From contig JARFPV010000016.1 of NCBI GenBank assembly GCA_029288115.1, positions 1-5,803 of the forward strand: 5,803 bases of DNA, in the 5' to 3' direction. The translations under genes were made by a program, and so were the position numbers. The stretch comes from Akkermansiaceae bacterium (GTDB taxonomy: Bacteria; Verrucomicrobiota; Verrucomicrobiia; Verrucomicrobiales; Akkermansiaceae). Positions 1 through 5,803 of this stretch are shown here, one piece after another; positions within the stretch are counted from its first letter, which is position 1, and each line of letters opens with the position of its first letter. The notes under the pieces were generated by a model. The model worked only from the letters and a program-made list of their open reading frames with translations, had not been told where the DNA came from and ran no database searches.

Positions 1-94
1 CTCTATAACCAAGCACCAGATGAAGTCCCACGTATACCAAACAAACGACTCCTATCACAGCACATTTGTTATGTATTTTTTCGAGAGTGTTCAT
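1..94 (-). CDS. N-terminus of a probable membrane protein (partial, unidentified)
   Basis: An ATG at 94-92 on the minus strand opens a frame that stays open for 31 codons to the window edge. The peptide begins MNTLEKIHNK and is followed by a hydrophobic run at about residues 11-29 (CAVIGVVCLVYVGLHLVLG). A short polar, lysine-containing head before one hydrophobic helix is what the first transmembrane segment of an inner-membrane protein looks like. It lies 89 bp downstream of the glycosyltransferase gene on the same strand, so a role in polysaccharide export, polymerisation or ligation would fit the context, but too little is visible to name a family. There is no clear Shine-Dalgarno sequence before the ATG, as for the other genes here. 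It could also be a chance frame, since only 31 codons can be judged. Confidence 0.45.
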   Translation of the reverse strand, partial: MNTLEKIHNKCAVIGVVCLVYVGLHLVLGYR

Positions 95-131
95 GATTTT
101 ATTTTGAGAAAATTCTGGAGCTACAACGCGC

Positions 132-152
132 TGAGCTCTCAGAAAGAGCTCA
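132..152. repeat. Perfect 8 bp inverted repeat (hairpin) downstream of the glycosyltransferase gene
   Basis: TGAGCTCT at 132-139 pairs perfectly with AGAGCTCA at 145-152 around a 5-base loop (140-144). It lies about 30 bases past the stop codon of the WecG-like gene and about 40 bases before the ATG of the next frame. No T-tract follows on either strand, so it does not look like a classical intrinsic terminator. It could be an RNA-stability or attenuation hairpin, or a protein-binding palindrome. The arms contain the self-complementary hexamer GAGCTC twice, so they can also pair as a direct repeat. Confidence 0.6.
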
Positions 153-183
153 AGTACAAGGGGACAAATATTATAAGTTAAAC

Positions 184-963
184 TCAGTCCTTCATCTGGT
201 CACGAAGTGCGTACCAGACGAAAAGTGAATTATAAGTAAAGTAACGCTTGATAAGGCGCCGCGGTTCTTTGCAAAGGCGGTAAAACCATTCAGCGCCGCA
301 CTTTTGGATCCAAGCAGGTGCTTGTTTGACTTCACCAGCGTGGAAAGCGAAGGCCGCTCCGATGCCGAAATAGACGGCAGGGGGAAGTTGATCTTTGTAT
401 TTAGCTATCCAGCGCTCTTGCTTGGGGCAGCCAAGGCCTACCCATACAAAGTTGGCACCGGAGTCCTGTATCTTCTTACATATACGATCAAACTCATCCT
501 CAGGCCACTCGCCGAACGGAGGGGAATAGGAACCTACAATATTTGTGTCCGGATAGTCCTTTGAGAAGCGCGCTTGAAGTTTATCCAGGGTGCTTTGTTT
601 GCCCCCGAAAAGGAAGTGTTTGAATTTAGGTTCAGCTTGAGTTGATTCAATGGTCTTGAGCATCAAGGTAGGCCCGTAAACGCGATCTTTCAGTTTATCT
701 TTTTCTTCAAGTTGCCAATTTACCGACCAGACGAGCGGCATACCATCAGGCGCGATGAAATCGAATTGCGCCATGGCCTCACCAAACGATGGATCATGTC
801 TCGCGAGTGCGGCTACATGTGTATTAGATGCTTCAAAAGCATAAGCACGATCAGACTTCAGCGCAGCGGCCTTAATCCACTCGATCGCTTTCTCATAATT
901 GGTCACCGCTATGGGAAGACCTATTACGGGGACGGTAGTGAAGTTGAGCAGTTCTGAAGCCAT
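184..963 (-). CDS. WecG/TagA/CpsF-family glycosyltransferase (GT26)
   Basis: This 259-residue protein is a complete member of the GT26 family, whose members transfer a sugar such as N-acetylmannosaminuronate, N-acetylmannosamine or glucuronate from a UDP donor to an undecaprenyl-diphosphate-linked acceptor at the inner face of the cytoplasmic membrane. Visible family signatures are NTH at 47-49, APDGMP at 71-76 (Asp73 is the likely counterpart of the proposed catalytic Asp of TagA), VGLGCPKQE at 175-183, GIGAAFAFHAG at 200-210, and the C-terminal EWFYRL...EPRRL...RY block at about 225-241. That basic, aromatic C-terminal tail matches the membrane-docking appendage known in TagA. A position often Asp in the GxGaxFDf motif is Ala206 here. 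There is no signal peptide or transmembrane helix, as expected. The ATG at 963 lies 49 bp after the fucose-synthase stop. The neighbouring UDP-glucuronate and UDP-xylose genes make a UDP-uronate donor plausible, but specificity cannot be read from the sequence, so I give no symbol. Confidence 0.93.
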   Translation of the reverse strand: MASELLNFTTVPVIGLPIAVTNYEKAIEWIKAAALKSDRAYAFEASNTHVAALARHDPSFGEAMAQFDFIAPDGMPLVWSVNWQLEEKDKLKDRVYGPTLMLKTIESTQAEPKFKHFLFGGKQSTLDKLQARFSKDYPDTNIVGSYSPPFGEWPEDEFDRICKKIQDSGANFVWVGLGCPKQERWIAKYKDQLPPAVYFGIGAAFAFHAGEVKQAPAWIQKCGAEWFYRLCKEPRRLIKRYFTYNSLFVWYALRDQMKD

Positions 964-1012
964 TGCTTAAAGACTGGCAAAGGTAGGCTACTGGCGAAGG
1001 AGATCTGATAGA

Positions 1013-1978
1013 TCACTTCGCTCTCAAGGTGCCCGTTTTTTCATCCGCCATAAAACATTGGTAAGCAGAGGTCAGCCCTTTTTCAAGGGTGACGGTTGGC
1101 TTCCATGCAAGCGAACGAAGGATGGAATTGTCCATCAGTTTACGAGGAGTGCCATCGGGTTTGCTGGGATCTTTTTCAATGATACCTTTATACCCGACTG
1201 CTTCTGCAACTGCTTCAGCAAGTTCCAGGATAGTAACGTCATCTCCGTAACCGACGTTGACCCAGTCTGGCGGATTATCCAACTCCATGAGGTGGAAACA
1301 GGCATCGGCAAGGTCTTCAACATAAAGAAATTCCCGTCGTGGTGTACCGCTCCCCCAGATAGTTACGGATGCCGCGCCAGACTCCTTCGCTTCATGGAAA
1401 CGGCGAATCATCGCAGGGATAACATGGGAGTTCTCAGGATGATAGTTATCACCTGGACCGTAAAGATTGGTCGGCATAGCAGAGTGATAGAGAACTCCGT
1501 ATTGTTTACGATAGTATTGGCAGAGCTTAAGCCCAGAAATCTTGGCAATGGCGTAAGCTTCATTGGTCGGCTCCAGCTCAGATGTAAGAAGACAGTCTTC
1601 AGGCATCGGCTGGGGTGCTAATTTGGGATAAATACAGGAGCTTCCCAGGAATAGAAGACGATCTACACCAGCCTGGAAGGATCCTTCGATCGCGTTCGCT
1701 GCGATCATCAAGTTCTTATAAATGAACTCAGCTGGATAGGTGTTATTGGCGTGGATTCCTCCGACTCTTGCAGCGGCGACGATGACCTCATCCGGTTGAT
1801 GACTAGCGAGGTAAGCATGTGTCTCGGCCTGATTAGTAAGATCAAGATCATTGCTGGTGGGAGTAAGAATATTCTTATAGCCACGTTGTTCGGCCGCACG
1901 CACAAGTGCTGATCCGACCATTCCTCCAGCGCCGAGGATGAGGAGCTTTTGGTCAGACTTTGGAAGTTGGGTAGTCAT
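1013..1978 (-). CDS. fcl: GDP-L-fucose synthase
   Basis: This 321-residue cytosolic enzyme (also called WcaG) catalyses 3,5-epimerisation and NADPH-dependent reduction of GDP-4-keto-6-deoxy-D-mannose to GDP-L-fucose. It is an extended short-chain dehydrogenase with the Rossmann motif GAGGMVGSA at 16-24. The fucose-synthase hallmarks are all present: [11 protein letters not shown] (72-82), [10 protein letters not shown] (112-121), [11 protein letters not shown] (136-146), [10 protein letters not shown] (169-178), NSHVIPA (183-189), [13 protein letters not shown] and [12 protein letters not shown]. Aligned by eye to the E. coli enzyme with a constant offset of 6, the catalytic Ser (S113), Tyr (Y142), Lys (K146) and the acid/base Cys (C115) and His (H185) are conserved, so the protein should be active. 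Length is normal, with about six extra N-terminal residues. It follows gmd, the preceding pathway step, after a 102 bp gap that carries a hairpin. No Shine-Dalgarno sequence precedes the ATG. Confidence 0.97.
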   Translation of the reverse strand: MTTQLPKSDQKLLILGAGGMVGSALVRAAEQRGYKNILTPTSNDLDLTNQAETHAYLASHQPDEVIVAAARVGGIHANNTYPAEFIYKNLMIAANAIEGSFQAGVDRLLFLGSSCIYPKLAPQPMPEDCLLTSELEPTNEAYAIAKISGLKLCQYYRKQYGVLYHSAMPTNLYGPGDNYHPENSHVIPAMIRRFHEAKESGAASVTIWGSGTPRREFLYVEDLADACFHLMELDNPPDWVNVGYGDDVTILELAEAVAEAVGYKGIIEKDPSKPDGTPRKLMDNSILRSLAWKPTVTLEKGLTSAYQCFMADEKTGTLRAK

Positions 1979-2000
1979 GAATTTGGGAAGGCATTAATAG

Positions 2001-2038
2001 ATAAGACAACAGATGACAGACAGCAGAGAGTAGAGCGC
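2001..2038 (-). other. Pyrimidine-rich leader upstream of the GDP-L-fucose synthase gene
   Basis: On the coding (minus) strand this stretch is mostly C and T with recurrent CTGT and CTCT units, starting about 20 bases before the fcl ATG and lying between the post-gmd hairpin and fcl. In a transcript it would be an unstructured pyrimidine-rich leader. Such leaders can help translation of genes without a Shine-Dalgarno sequence through ribosomal protein S1, but that role is inferred here. It might also simply be low-complexity spacer sequence. Confidence 0.3.
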
Positions 2039-2054
2039 GCTGATTTTATGCAAT

Positions 2055-2072
2055 GTGGACAGGAGTGTCCAC
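2055..2072. repeat. Perfect 7 bp palindrome with 4-base loop (REP-like hairpin) between gmd and fcl
   Basis: GTGGACA at 2055-2061 and TGTCCAC at 2066-2072 form a perfect stem around GGAG; a T-G wobble pair at 2054/2073 could lengthen it by one. On the transcribed strand it starts 8 bases after the gmd stop codon. It is not followed by a T-run, so it is unlikely to be a simple intrinsic terminator; 3'-end stabilisation of the upstream message, or a dispersed palindromic (REP-type) element, are alternatives. Only one copy occurs in this window, so repeat status cannot be shown here. Confidence 0.65.
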
Positions 2073-2080
2073 GCTCCCTA

Positions 2081-3196
2081 TTACTCTTTCGAGACAGCTA
2101 CATCATAGCCATGTGATTTAAGCAATGCATGACGTTTGGCCTGATCAAGATCACTGGCAACCATTTCAGCGCACATTTCCTCGACAGTTATTTCTGGAAT
2201 CCAACCAAGTTTTTCTTTGGCTTTTGCAGGGTCTCCCAAAAGGGTTTCTACTTCTGCTGGCCGGAAATAACGAGGGTCTACTTTTACAATAACGTCACCG
2301 ACCGAAACAGCCGGGGCTTTGTCGGAATCAACTGCGCTAACCGTGGCAATTTCCTCGACACCTTCTCCGCTGAAAGCAAGTTCGATACCTGCTTCATGTG
2401 CTGACATCCTAACAAACTCACGCACTGAGATTTGTTTCCCGGTAGCAATCACAAAATCCTCTGGCTGATCCTGCTGAAGCATCATCCATTGCATTCGCAC
2501 ATAGTCCTTCGCATGCCCCCAGTCACGCAAGGCATCCATGTTTCCAAGATAGAGGCATGGTTCAAGGCCTTGGGCTATGTTGGCGAGTGCACGAGTAATT
2601 TTTCGTGTAACAAATGTTTCACCGCGGCGGGGCGACTCGTGGTTAAAAAGGATACCATTGCAGGCGTAAATCCCGTAGGACTCACGGTAGTTCACTGTAA
2701 TCCAGTATGCATACATTTTTGCTACGGCGTAGGGGGAGCGAGGATAGAAAGGAGTGGTTTCCTTCTGGGGAATTTCTTGCACCTCACCAAAAAGTTCGGA
2801 CGTAGAGGCTTGATAGAATTTTGTCTTATTCTCAAGTCCTAGAAAACGGATAGCTTCCAACAGACGAAGAGCTCCAAGGGCGTCAACATCCGCAGTATAC
2901 TCAGGTGATTCAAAGGAAACAGCCACGTGTGATTGAGCACCGAGGTTATAAAGTTCATCGGGCTGTATCTCACTTATAATCCGGGTAAGATTCGATGAAT
3001 CACTGAGGTCACCGTAGTGGAGTTTGAATCGCGAATTTTCCACATGTGGGTCTTCATAAATGTGGTCGACGCGCTCCGTATTCAAAGACGATGCGCGGCG
3101 CTTGATGCCGTGCACCTCATAACCTTTTTCCAATAGAAATTCTGCAAGGTAGGAGCCGTCTTGACCAGTGATACCTGTGATGAGTGCTTTTTTCAT
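2081..3196 (-). CDS. gmd: GDP-mannose 4,6-dehydratase
   Basis: This 371-residue cytosolic NADP-dependent dehydratase converts GDP-D-mannose to GDP-4-keto-6-deoxy-D-mannose, the first committed step to GDP-L-fucose and related deoxyhexoses. It matches the E. coli-type Gmd almost end to end: [20 protein letters not shown] (8-27), the NADP-phosphate-binding segment [18 protein letters not shown] (30-47), the substrate loop [20 protein letters not shown] (180-199), [10 protein letters not shown], and the C-terminal [18 protein letters not shown] followed by [10 protein letters not shown]. The catalytic set Thr132, Glu134, Tyr156 and Lys160 is intact (one less than E. coli numbering). Length is normal. 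The gene lies 36 bp after the UDP-glucuronate decarboxylase stop codon and is followed at once by a hairpin. The next gene, fcl, uses its product, which makes GDP-L-fucose the expected end point rather than GDP-rhamnose or perosamine. No Shine-Dalgarno sequence is visible. Confidence 0.98.
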   Translation of the reverse strand: MKKALITGITGQDGSYLAEFLLEKGYEVHGIKRRASSLNTERVDHIYEDPHVENSRFKLHYGDLSDSSNLTRIISEIQPDELYNLGAQSHVAVSFESPEYTADVDALGALRLLEAIRFLGLENKTKFYQASTSELFGEVQEIPQKETTPFYPRSPYAVAKMYAYWITVNYRESYGIYACNGILFNHESPRRGETFVTRKITRALANIAQGLEPCLYLGNMDALRDWGHAKDYVRMQWMMLQQDQPEDFVIATGKQISVREFVRMSAHEAGIELAFSGEGVEEIATVSAVDSDKAPAVSVGDVIVKVDPRYFRPAEVETLLGDPAKAKEKLGWIPEITVEEMCAEMVASDLDQAKRHALLKSHGYDVAVSKE

Positions 3197-3232
3197 GATG
3201 ATTATATACAGATGGAGAGTTGTCGCGGTTTT

Positions 3233-4165
3233 CTATACCAAGCGCTTAAAATAGTCTATAGTTCGGTCAAGGCCCTCGTCTAACTTAATTTCTGGCTCCC
3301 AGTCGAGGTGTTTTGTTGCCAGAGAAATGTCTGGCTGACGCTGCTTGGGATCGTCACCAGGTAATGGCTGAAAAACGAGTTTTGAGCTACCTCCTACTTT
3401 TGCCAGTACTTTTTCGGCAAGTTCCAGCATGGTAAATTCTCCAGGATTCCCCAGGTTGATAGGCCCGATAAATTCATCCTGATTCATCAGGCGAACAAAA
3501 CCTTCAATGAGATCATCGACGTAGCAAAATGATCGTGTTTGCTTACCATCCCCGTAAATTGTAATGTCCTTACCGCGCAACGCCTGACAAATAAAATTAG
3601 AAACCACTCGTCCGTCATCAGGGTTCATACGAGGACCGTATGTATTGAAAATCCTAACAATCCTTATATCGACCCCATTTTGGCGGTGGTAATCCATAAA
3701 CAGTGTTTCAGCAGCGCGTTTGCCCTCATCATAACATGAGCGAATTCCAATCGGGTTCACGTTACCCCAGTACGATTCTGGCTGTGGGTGCACCGCAGGG
3801 TCTCCGTAAACCTCCGAGGTCGAAGCCTGAAAAACGCGGGCCTTGCAGCGCTTGGCAAGACCGAGACAGTTGATCGCACCCATCACGGAAGTCTTGATCG
3901 TTTTGATTGCGTTATACTGATAATGCGGTGGAGATGCGGGACACGCCAGATTATAGATCTGATCGACTTCCACCTTAAAGGGATCAATCACATCATGGCG
4001 TATGAGCTCAAAACGTGGATTATCGACGAGGTGATTGACGTTTTCCTTGGCTCCTGTGAAATAATTATCGAGACAGACAATCTCGTTACCTTCGTTTAGG
4101 AGGCGCTCGCAGAGATGCGAACCGAGAAACCCAGCCCCTCCGGTAATGAGAATACGTTTAGACAT
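3233..4165 (-). CDS. uxs: UDP-glucuronate decarboxylase (UDP-xylose synthase)
   Basis: This 310-residue extended short-chain dehydrogenase decarboxylates UDP-glucuronate to UDP-xylose through a bound NAD+/4-keto intermediate. The Rossmann motif GGAGFLGSH lies at 9-17. The family-specific blocks are [19 protein letters not shown] (71-89), [15 protein letters not shown] (114-128), [14 protein letters not shown] (137-150), [21 protein letters not shown] (171-191) and [15 protein letters not shown] (205-219). The probable catalytic residues Thr116, Glu118, Tyr145 and Lys149 and the active-site Arg211 are all present. Unlike the animal enzyme it has no N-terminal membrane anchor, so it should be cytosolic. 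It starts only 15 bp after the stop of the UDP-glucose dehydrogenase gene, which makes its substrate, so the pair is almost certainly co-transcribed. A related 4,6-dehydratase or epimerase is less likely given the ASPPxYxxNxIKT and CYDEGKR signatures. Confidence 0.95.
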   Translation of the reverse strand: MSKRILITGGAGFLGSHLCERLLNEGNEIVCLDNYFTGAKENVNHLVDNPRFELIRHDVIDPFKVEVDQIYNLACPASPPHYQYNAIKTIKTSVMGAINCLGLAKRCKARVFQASTSEVYGDPAVHPQPESYWGNVNPIGIRSCYDEGKRAAETLFMDYHRQNGVDIRIVRIFNTYGPRMNPDDGRVVSNFICQALRGKDITIYGDGKQTRSFCYVDDLIEGFVRLMNQDEFIGPINLGNPGEFTMLELAEKVLAKVGGSSKLVFQPLPGDDPKQRQPDISLATKHLDWEPEIKLDEGLDRTIDYFKRLV

Positions 4166-4180
4166 AATTATTTTTAATTG

Positions 4181-5575
4181 TTAGCCCTTGCCAATTGCGT
4201 AGACCTCGAAACCTATTTTACGCAATGTGTCGTGATTCAAGAGGTTGCGTCCATCAAAAATAAACGCTGGTTTATGCATTCCATCTAACACACGCGAGTA
4301 ATCTGCTTCTTTAAATTCATCCCACTCAGTGAGCACTGCCACTCCGTGTGCTTCGAGGGCCGCATCTTCGCAGGAATCACAAATCGTAAGCTGAGCATCG
4401 ATCATTTCCTGACTGACGCCCACGTATTTCAGATCTGCAATAATGGTTTCTTGAGACACACGAGGGTCATACAGCGCAATGTTCGCACCCTCTAACAAAA
4501 GATCTCGGCACACATAGATGGCTGCAGACTCACGTGTATCGTTGGTATCTTTTTTAAAGGCAAAACCCCAAACCGCGATACGTTTGTTTCGCACGGTATT
4601 AAACAGAGTGTTGACGATTTTCCCAGAGAAGCGTTCCTTTTGCCAGTCATTCATTTGGATTACACTTTCCCAGTATGAAGCCACCTGCGGCAAACCAAAG
4701 TGCTCACAGAGATAGACAAGGTTCAGAATATCTTTCTGGAAACATGACCCTCCAAATCCCACGGATGACTTGAGAAACTTAGGACCAATACGTGAATCCA
4801 TGCCAATTGCACGTGCCACTTCGTCGACATCAGCACCCGTGGTCTCGCAAAGTGCAGAAATTGAGTTAATTGATGAGATACGCTGGGCGAGAAATGCGTT
4901 GGCAACCAGTTTGGAGAGCTCAGACGACCAGAGGTTGGTAGTGAGGATCCGTTCGCGTGGAATCCACTGGCTGTAGATGTTGACAAGAGTCTCAACGGCG
5001 GCATCGCCTTCGGGAGTTCTTTCTCCACCGATGAGGATGCGGTCCGGGCATTGCAGATCTTCCACAGCTGTGCCCTCGGCCAGGAACTCTGGATTGGACA
5101 ACACCTGGAACTGACCTTCCGAAGAGTTTGCCGTGAGAATGGTTCTCATTGCCTCGGCTGTTCGCACCGGGATGGTGCTTTTTTCCACGATAATTTTGGG
5201 CCCCTTGGCGACTTTGGCAATCATGCGAGCAGCGCCCTCGATATAACAAAGGTCTGCCGCACGGCCCGCACCACGCCCGTAGGTTTTGGTCGGTGTGCCT
5301 ACCGATACGAAGATAATATCAGCATCAACGATCGCAGCTTCAGTATCTGTGGAAAAAAATAAATTCCGTCCGCGTGCTTCTTTGACTACATCGTAAAGTC
5401 CTGGCTCGTAAACGGGCAACTCGTCTGAATTCCACGCCGCGATTCGCTCTTCATTGAGGTCAACGACATCCACACGGATATCTGGACATTTCGCGGCGAT
5501 CATCGCCATGGTGGGACCGCCAACGTAGCCGGCACCGATGCAGCAAATTTTCTTAGGTGGGATCATATTGGTCAT
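4181..5575 (-). CDS. ugd: UDP-glucose 6-dehydrogenase, animal-like class
   Basis: This 464-residue cytosolic enzyme oxidises UDP-glucose twice, with two NAD+, to UDP-glucuronate. The N-terminal NAD domain has GAGYVGG at 14-20 and the ribose-binding Asp39. The catalytic and UDP-sugar domains carry [10 protein letters not shown] (161-170), [16 protein letters not shown] (217-232) and [10 protein letters not shown] (273-282). By comparison with recalled human UGDH, the nucleophile Cys278 and residues Glu163, Lys222, Asn226 and Asp282 are conserved. The segments [16 protein letters not shown] (94-109), [11 protein letters not shown] and [14 protein letters not shown] (337-350) are those of the long animal/plant-type enzyme rather than the roughly 390-residue E. 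coli type. Thr134 corresponds to the human allosteric-switch Thr131. The disordered C-terminal tail of the human protein is absent. M4 is an alternative start; M1 at 5575 gives the slightly longer product. The next gene converts its product to UDP-xylose. Confidence 0.97.
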   Translation of the reverse strand: MTNMIPPKKICCIGAGYVGGPTMAMIAAKCPDIRVDVVDLNEERIAAWNSDELPVYEPGLYDVVKEARGRNLFFSTDTEAAIVDADIIFVSVGTPTKTYGRGAGRAADLCYIEGAARMIAKVAKGPKIIVEKSTIPVRTAEAMRTILTANSSEGQFQVLSNPEFLAEGTAVEDLQCPDRILIGGERTPEGDAAVETLVNIYSQWIPRERILTTNLWSSELSKLVANAFLAQRISSINSISALCETTGADVDEVARAIGMDSRIGPKFLKSSVGFGGSCFQKDILNLVYLCEHFGLPQVASYWESVIQMNDWQKERFSGKIVNTLFNTVRNKRIAVWGFAFKKDTNDTRESAAIYVCRDLLLEGANIALYDPRVSQETIIADLKYVGVSQEMIDAQLTICDSCEDAALEAHGVAVLTEWDEFKEADYSRVLDGMHKPAFIFDGRNLLNHDTLRKIGFEVYAIGKG

Positions 5576-5658
5576 TGTACATTGACGGCGAATGCTCGTA
5601 GGTAAAACCCATTTTGACTAGCCTAAACGGCCAAAAACAAACTCTCACCTTACACCGC

Positions 5659-5803
5659 CTACGCAATCATTCCCGCTGCAACAGTCTCATTCGTCAACGA
5701 ATCGATGAGAACAAATGAACCCGTTGTCCGGTTGCGCTTATAACGGTCATAGATCAGGGGCGCAGAAGTGCGTAGAGTGATGCGGCCAATATCGTTCAGA
5801 TTA
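5659..5803 (-). CDS. cysN: Sulfate adenylyltransferase subunit 1, C-terminal end (partial)
   Basis: A minus-strand frame enters from the right edge and ends at the TAG at 5661-5659, showing the last 47 residues. The peptide reads [20 protein letters not shown], then [14 protein letters not shown], and ends TVAAGMIA. This matches the C-terminal barrel of CysN, the GTPase subunit that works with CysD to make adenosine phosphosulfate from ATP and sulfate; the pattern NxIGxxxLxTxxPLxxDxYxxNxxTGxFxLID is characteristic. The stop directly after the AGM segment shows there is no C-terminal CysC (APS kinase) domain, so it is not a CysNC fusion. The GTPase domain lies outside the window and its integrity cannot be judged. 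It is separated from ugd by 83 bp on the same strand, so it may belong to a separate cys operon or feed sulfate to the polysaccharide. Confidence 0.85.
   Translation of the reverse strand, partial: NLNDIGRITLRTSAPLIYDRYKRNRTTGSFVLIDSLTNETVAAGMIA

Noticed and set aside
170..175. TATAAT on the minus strand downstream of the glycosyltransferase gene, as a possible promoter -10 box
   Set aside because: No TTGACA-like hexamer lies 15-18 bases upstream, and an AT-rich gap yields such a hexamer easily.
1002..1014. GATC-TGATA-GATC short repeat in the gap before the glycosyltransferase gene
   Set aside because: Four-base arms are expected by chance, and the element overlaps the end of fcl with no terminator features.
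1058..1621. 187-codon plus-strand open frame
   Set aside because: It lies wholly antisense to the strongly supported GDP-L-fucose synthase gene, has Cys-rich, low-plausibility composition and no recognisable motif; it is a shadow frame.
2432..2842. 136-codon plus-strand open frame (and similar ones at 304-564, 712-957, 2129-2404, 3539-3739, 3788-4099, 4518-4715, 4770-4976, 5051-5362)
   Set aside because: All are antisense to conserved enzyme genes whose catalytic motifs are intact, and none resembles a known protein.
3201..3206. TATAAT on the minus strand just before the gmd ATG
   Set aside because: It is only a few bases from the start codon and has no matching -35 element; gmd is most likely transcribed from upstream in the operon.
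4723..5249. Minus-strand frames of 101 and 85 codons inside ugd
   Set aside because: They overlap ugd in another frame and have compositions expected of out-of-frame translation; the same holds for those at 1135-1323 and 1708-1905 inside fcl.
5612..5636. Interrupted inverted repeat (TTTTG...GCC/GGC...CAAAA) between cysN and ugd, considered as a terminator for cysN
   Set aside because: The GC part of the stem is only 3 bp, the arms need a 4-base bulge, and no T-tract follows on the minus strand.

Overview
The window is part of a bacterial extracellular-polysaccharide locus in which every credible gene reads leftward (minus strand). It does not look like a novel defence or mobile system. It is a compact nucleotide-sugar and glycosyltransferase cluster, and I found no transposase, integrase, CRISPR array, tRNA or rRNA.

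In transcriptional order (right to left) it holds: the last 47 codons of a CysN-type sulfate adenylyltransferase large subunit (5659-5803); an 83 bp gap; UDP-glucose 6-dehydrogenase of the animal-like class (4181-5575); UDP-glucuronate decarboxylase (3233-4165); GDP-mannose 4,6-dehydratase (2081-3196); a 102 bp gap with a perfect hairpin palindrome and a pyrimidine-rich leader; GDP-L-fucose synthase (1013-1978); a WecG/TagA/CpsF-family glycosyltransferase (184-963); an 89 bp gap with a second perfect hairpin; and probably the N-terminus of a membrane protein that leaves the window at position 1.

The genes form two short pathways. Ugd and UXS convert UDP-glucose to UDP-glucuronate and then UDP-xylose. 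Gmd and Fcl convert GDP-mannose to GDP-4-keto-6-deoxymannose and then GDP-L-fucose. The WecG-like enzyme would add a sugar to a lipid-linked intermediate at the cytoplasmic membrane. With CysN (sulfate activation to APS) next door, one reading is a fucose-, xylose- or glucuronate-containing and possibly sulfated exopolysaccharide. The sulfation part is inference, because no sulfotransferase or APS kinase is visible here.

Taxonomy is uncertain. Moderate GC, the animal-like Ugd, absence of Shine-Dalgarno sequences before all five complete genes, and the overall gene mix suggest a Gram-negative environmental bacterium, perhaps of the Planctomycetota-Verrucomicrobiota group. That assignment rests on family impressions, not on a phylogenetic marker.

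No stretch longer than about 100 bp lacks a gene. All plus-strand open frames lie antisense to strong enzyme genes and are treated as shadows.
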